NCBI GenBank assembly: GCA_028277605.1
Contig: JANQFZ010000049.1
Coordinates: 27,049 to 91,048, forward strand
Direction of reading: 5' to 3'
Source: Vallitaleaceae bacterium
GTDB taxonomy: Bacteria; Bacillota; Clostridia; Lachnospirales; Vallitaleaceae
Length of the DNA: 64,000 bases
Below, piece after piece: positions 62,311 through 64,000 of the stretch (the stretch's first letter is position 1; each line of letters starts with the position of its first letter). Below the pieces are notes generated by a model, which saw only the letters and a program-made list of their open reading frames with translations, did no database searches and was not told where the DNA came from. A program made the translations under genes and the position numbers.

Positions 62311-63993
62311 TTAGATGATATCTTTATATTCTTTCTTAAGAGTATTGAATTTAGGAAAGGCATTTGGTTCGCTTAAATCCTCAACTAATTGATCAATAAG
62401 TTCTTCTGTAACATGTGTCATTGTGTACATATGGGCATAGTTTCTTTCTTCACTATATCCAGTTTCATTTATTACAAACAGACTTTCGCACGATAAAGAA
62501 TATTTGAATATGATATCTGGATTAGGTCTTTTAAAGCGTATGGTTAATGAGAAAGGAGTACGATTGACCCATAGGTCTTCTTTAATTCTGTCTTCCAGTT
62601 TCTTGAGTGATTTTACTGTATATTGAGCCAATTCTTCCGTTCTAATTGCTTTTCTGATATTGGCTTCATAGGAGTTCTTTGCTAAGTAATCCCACAGTAT
62701 GATTGCTGCTAGTCCATTTCTCGAGCCCGAAAAAGTAGTATCTGGAGAACCAATATACATAGGATCATCCGGTGGAAGAAGCTGGTACTTAGTTTTTGTC
62801 ATATAGATACCACAAGGGAATGGTGCTCCAATCCATTTATGCCCACTCATTACTAAGGAGTGTATCTCAGGAACTCTAAAATCAGATACAGGGAAAGTAT
62901 AGTCTTCAGGCATAGATATTTTTCCTTGCTTAATTGCTTTTTCTATAAAGGGCATATAGGCAGATCCTAAAGCTCCATCGACATGAAACCAAAATCCATT
63001 TCGTATATCGTATTTTTTAGGATGTTCTTTATCATAATATACCTTTATCTTATACATATTGTGTTTTTTCAATATTGGAACCAATTGTTTTGCTGCTTCT
63101 TGGACATTATCATAAGCTCCCTTAAATGTTGTACCGTAATTAAAGCATACGAATATAGGATAACCTTTACTAATAAAGCTCTCTGCAAGCTTGACTAAGG
63201 ATGGTATATGTATACTTCCATCCATATTAGATGGAACTTCTAGTGGCCAATTATTTTTATCTAAGTATTTTTCTGAGAAGCCTTCTGGATAATCTTCTGG
63301 ATATTTTAGAGGGCATACAAAGTTACCGCTTCCTATACTATTAAAGGTCTCAAAATTTAAAATTCGTACTGCCTTTACGATTGAATAATGAGTGTCTTGC
63401 GAGTAGAAGGCTACAGGTGTATATTCATTAGGATTACGCTTAGGTAATTGTGCTTGATAAAATGTTAAATTATTATTTATAAATGTAAGCGCTTTATCTT
63501 TATTAGATTCTACGGCTCTTTTATCTAAACTCTTATTATTTAGAAGAAATTTACCAGACAGGTAATCTCTTGCGTTCCACATGCCATAAAAATTACCTTC
63601 TGTAGCTCCCATAGATAATGAATATCCCCAGTAAGATTCTTTATTATATTTCTCATGAGGATAAGTTGCATTCCATAGTTCTGCATAGTAATCTAGAACG
63701 GCACACTCAATAGTTTTGCTATTTGTAGTCAAATTCCCACACTGAAAGGGATCGCCTACATTATTGATATGATAATTTAGATACTCTTTTAGGTCTTTTT
63801 CATAATCCATTTCACAGTTGACTTGGTAACCAAGAAAATGATTTTTCTGATTAGTTTCATAATCATGCAACTTATCTAAAGCATCTTTTCTTTGTTTTTC
63901 TGTTAATCCCTTTGGTGAAAGTTTAAAGCAGCTAGAACTAACTTCAGTAGCTTGATTAATACTGTTATTCTGTACGGAATCCCTTAAATTCAT
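62311..63993 (-). CDS. PLP-dependent group II decarboxylase, histidine-decarboxylase-like
   Basis: A 560-residue fold-type I PLP enzyme. MGATEGNFYGMWNARDYL positions the cofactor phosphate. WFHVDGALGSAYMPF contains the PLP-binding aspartate. SGHKWIGAPFPCG carries the Schiff-base lysine, K386. GCGNLTTNSKTIECAVLDYY-like text (here QCGNLTTNSKTIECAVLDYY) matches the N-terminal region of the histidine/tyrosine/glutamate decarboxylase group. The HDC branch seems nearest, but it is longer than bacterial PLP histidine decarboxylases (about 380 residues). Product and substrate stay open. No antiporter gene is in the window. The start codon is 7 nt from the window edge, so the ribosome binding site cannot be seen. 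Confidence 0.8.
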   Translation of the reverse strand: MNLRDSVQNNSINQATEVSSSCFKLSPKGLTEKQRKDALDKLHDYETNQKNHFLGYQVNCEMDYEKDLKEYLNYHINNVGDPFQCGNLTTNSKTIECAVLDYYAELWNATYPHEKYNKESYWGYSLSMGATEGNFYGMWNARDYLSGKFLLNNKSLDKRAVESNKDKALTFINNNLTFYQAQLPKRNPNEYTPVAFYSQDTHYSIVKAVRILNFETFNSIGSGNFVCPLKYPEDYPEGFSEKYLDKNNWPLEVPSNMDGSIHIPSLVKLAESFISKGYPIFVCFNYGTTFKGAYDNVQEAAKQLVPILKKHNMYKIKVYYDKEHPKKYDIRNGFWFHVDGALGSAYMPFIEKAIKQGKISMPEDYTFPVSDFRVPEIHSLVMSGHKWIGAPFPCGIYMTKTKYQLLPPDDPMYIGSPDTTFSGSRNGLAAIILWDYLAKNSYEANIRKAIRTEELAQYTVKSLKKLEDRIKEDLWVNRTPFSLTIRFKRPNPDIIFKYSLSCESLFVINETGYSEERNYAHMYTMTHVTEELIDQLVEDLSEPNAFPKFNTLKKEYKDII

Positions 63994-64000
63994 TTTATAC

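Overview
The window is AT-rich chromosomal DNA from a low-GC, anaerobic, probably spore-forming member of the Clostridia. A Lachnospirales/Vallitalea-like organism is my best guess, but no taxonomic marker settles it. The signs are AGGAGG-type ribosome binding sites, frequent GTG/TTG starts, a Spo0E-like phosphatase, a YycJ-type hydrolase, a DUF711/ACT pair, a U32 peptidase with a long C-terminal extension, and a remnant of a cohesin/dockerin protein. Base composition was judged by eye, not computed.

Region 1 (1-31 kb) is mostly housekeeping. It holds an MpsC-like DUF2294 gene, ruvA-ruvB, a winged-helix regulator beside a UDP-glucuronate 4-epimerase-like gene, zapA, a U32 (RlhA-like) protein, an ftsW/rodA-type SEDS gene overlapping a class B PBP gene, a NUDIX hydrolase, tRNA-Leu(CAA), a sigma/anti-sigma pair, polA-coaE, a peptide-type binding lipoprotein, a long FtsA-like protein, a GGDEF protein, a YycJ-like hydrolase, an ACT/DUF711 pair, pepD, convergent tyrS, and asnB. 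Two non-coding oddities lie here: a promoter-plus-terminator cassette on the minus strand near 1.1 kb, and a 200-bp nested palindrome near 5.8 kb.

Region 2 (31.3-41.7 kb) reads as one catabolic locus. It contains an L-cysteine desulfidase-like iron-sulfur enzyme, a complete branched-chain amino-acid-type ABC importer (livJHMGF), an L-2-amino-thiazoline-4-carboxylate hydrolase family protein, the dihydroxyacetone kinase subunits DhaK and DhaL, and a DhaR-like regulator whose AAA+ domain looks catalytically dead. A consensus promoter with three copies of a TGTATCA-type palindrome opens the locus. This is my best candidate for an undescribed system.

Region 3 (41.8-50.2 kb) is accessory. It has a secreted XAC2610-like protein, a Dam-type methylase, its partner restriction endonuclease interrupted by an in-frame TGA, the 3' end of a cohesin-dockerin gene, a DUF1062 gene flanked by two related hairpins that show compensatory base changes, a SHOCT protein, a DUF2785 protein, a coiled-coil protein, and a divergent XRE-regulator/Spo0E-like pair.

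Region 4 (50.5-64 kb) returns to core and signalling genes. It has the radical SAM (TIGR03960)-DUF2344-RNase G trio, a stand-alone S4 paralogue with its own promoter, a LytTR-DUF3021-ABC transporter operon, a chemoreceptor behind a promoter with a 36-nt tandem repeat, and the start of a PLP-dependent (histidine-type) decarboxylase running off the minus strand.
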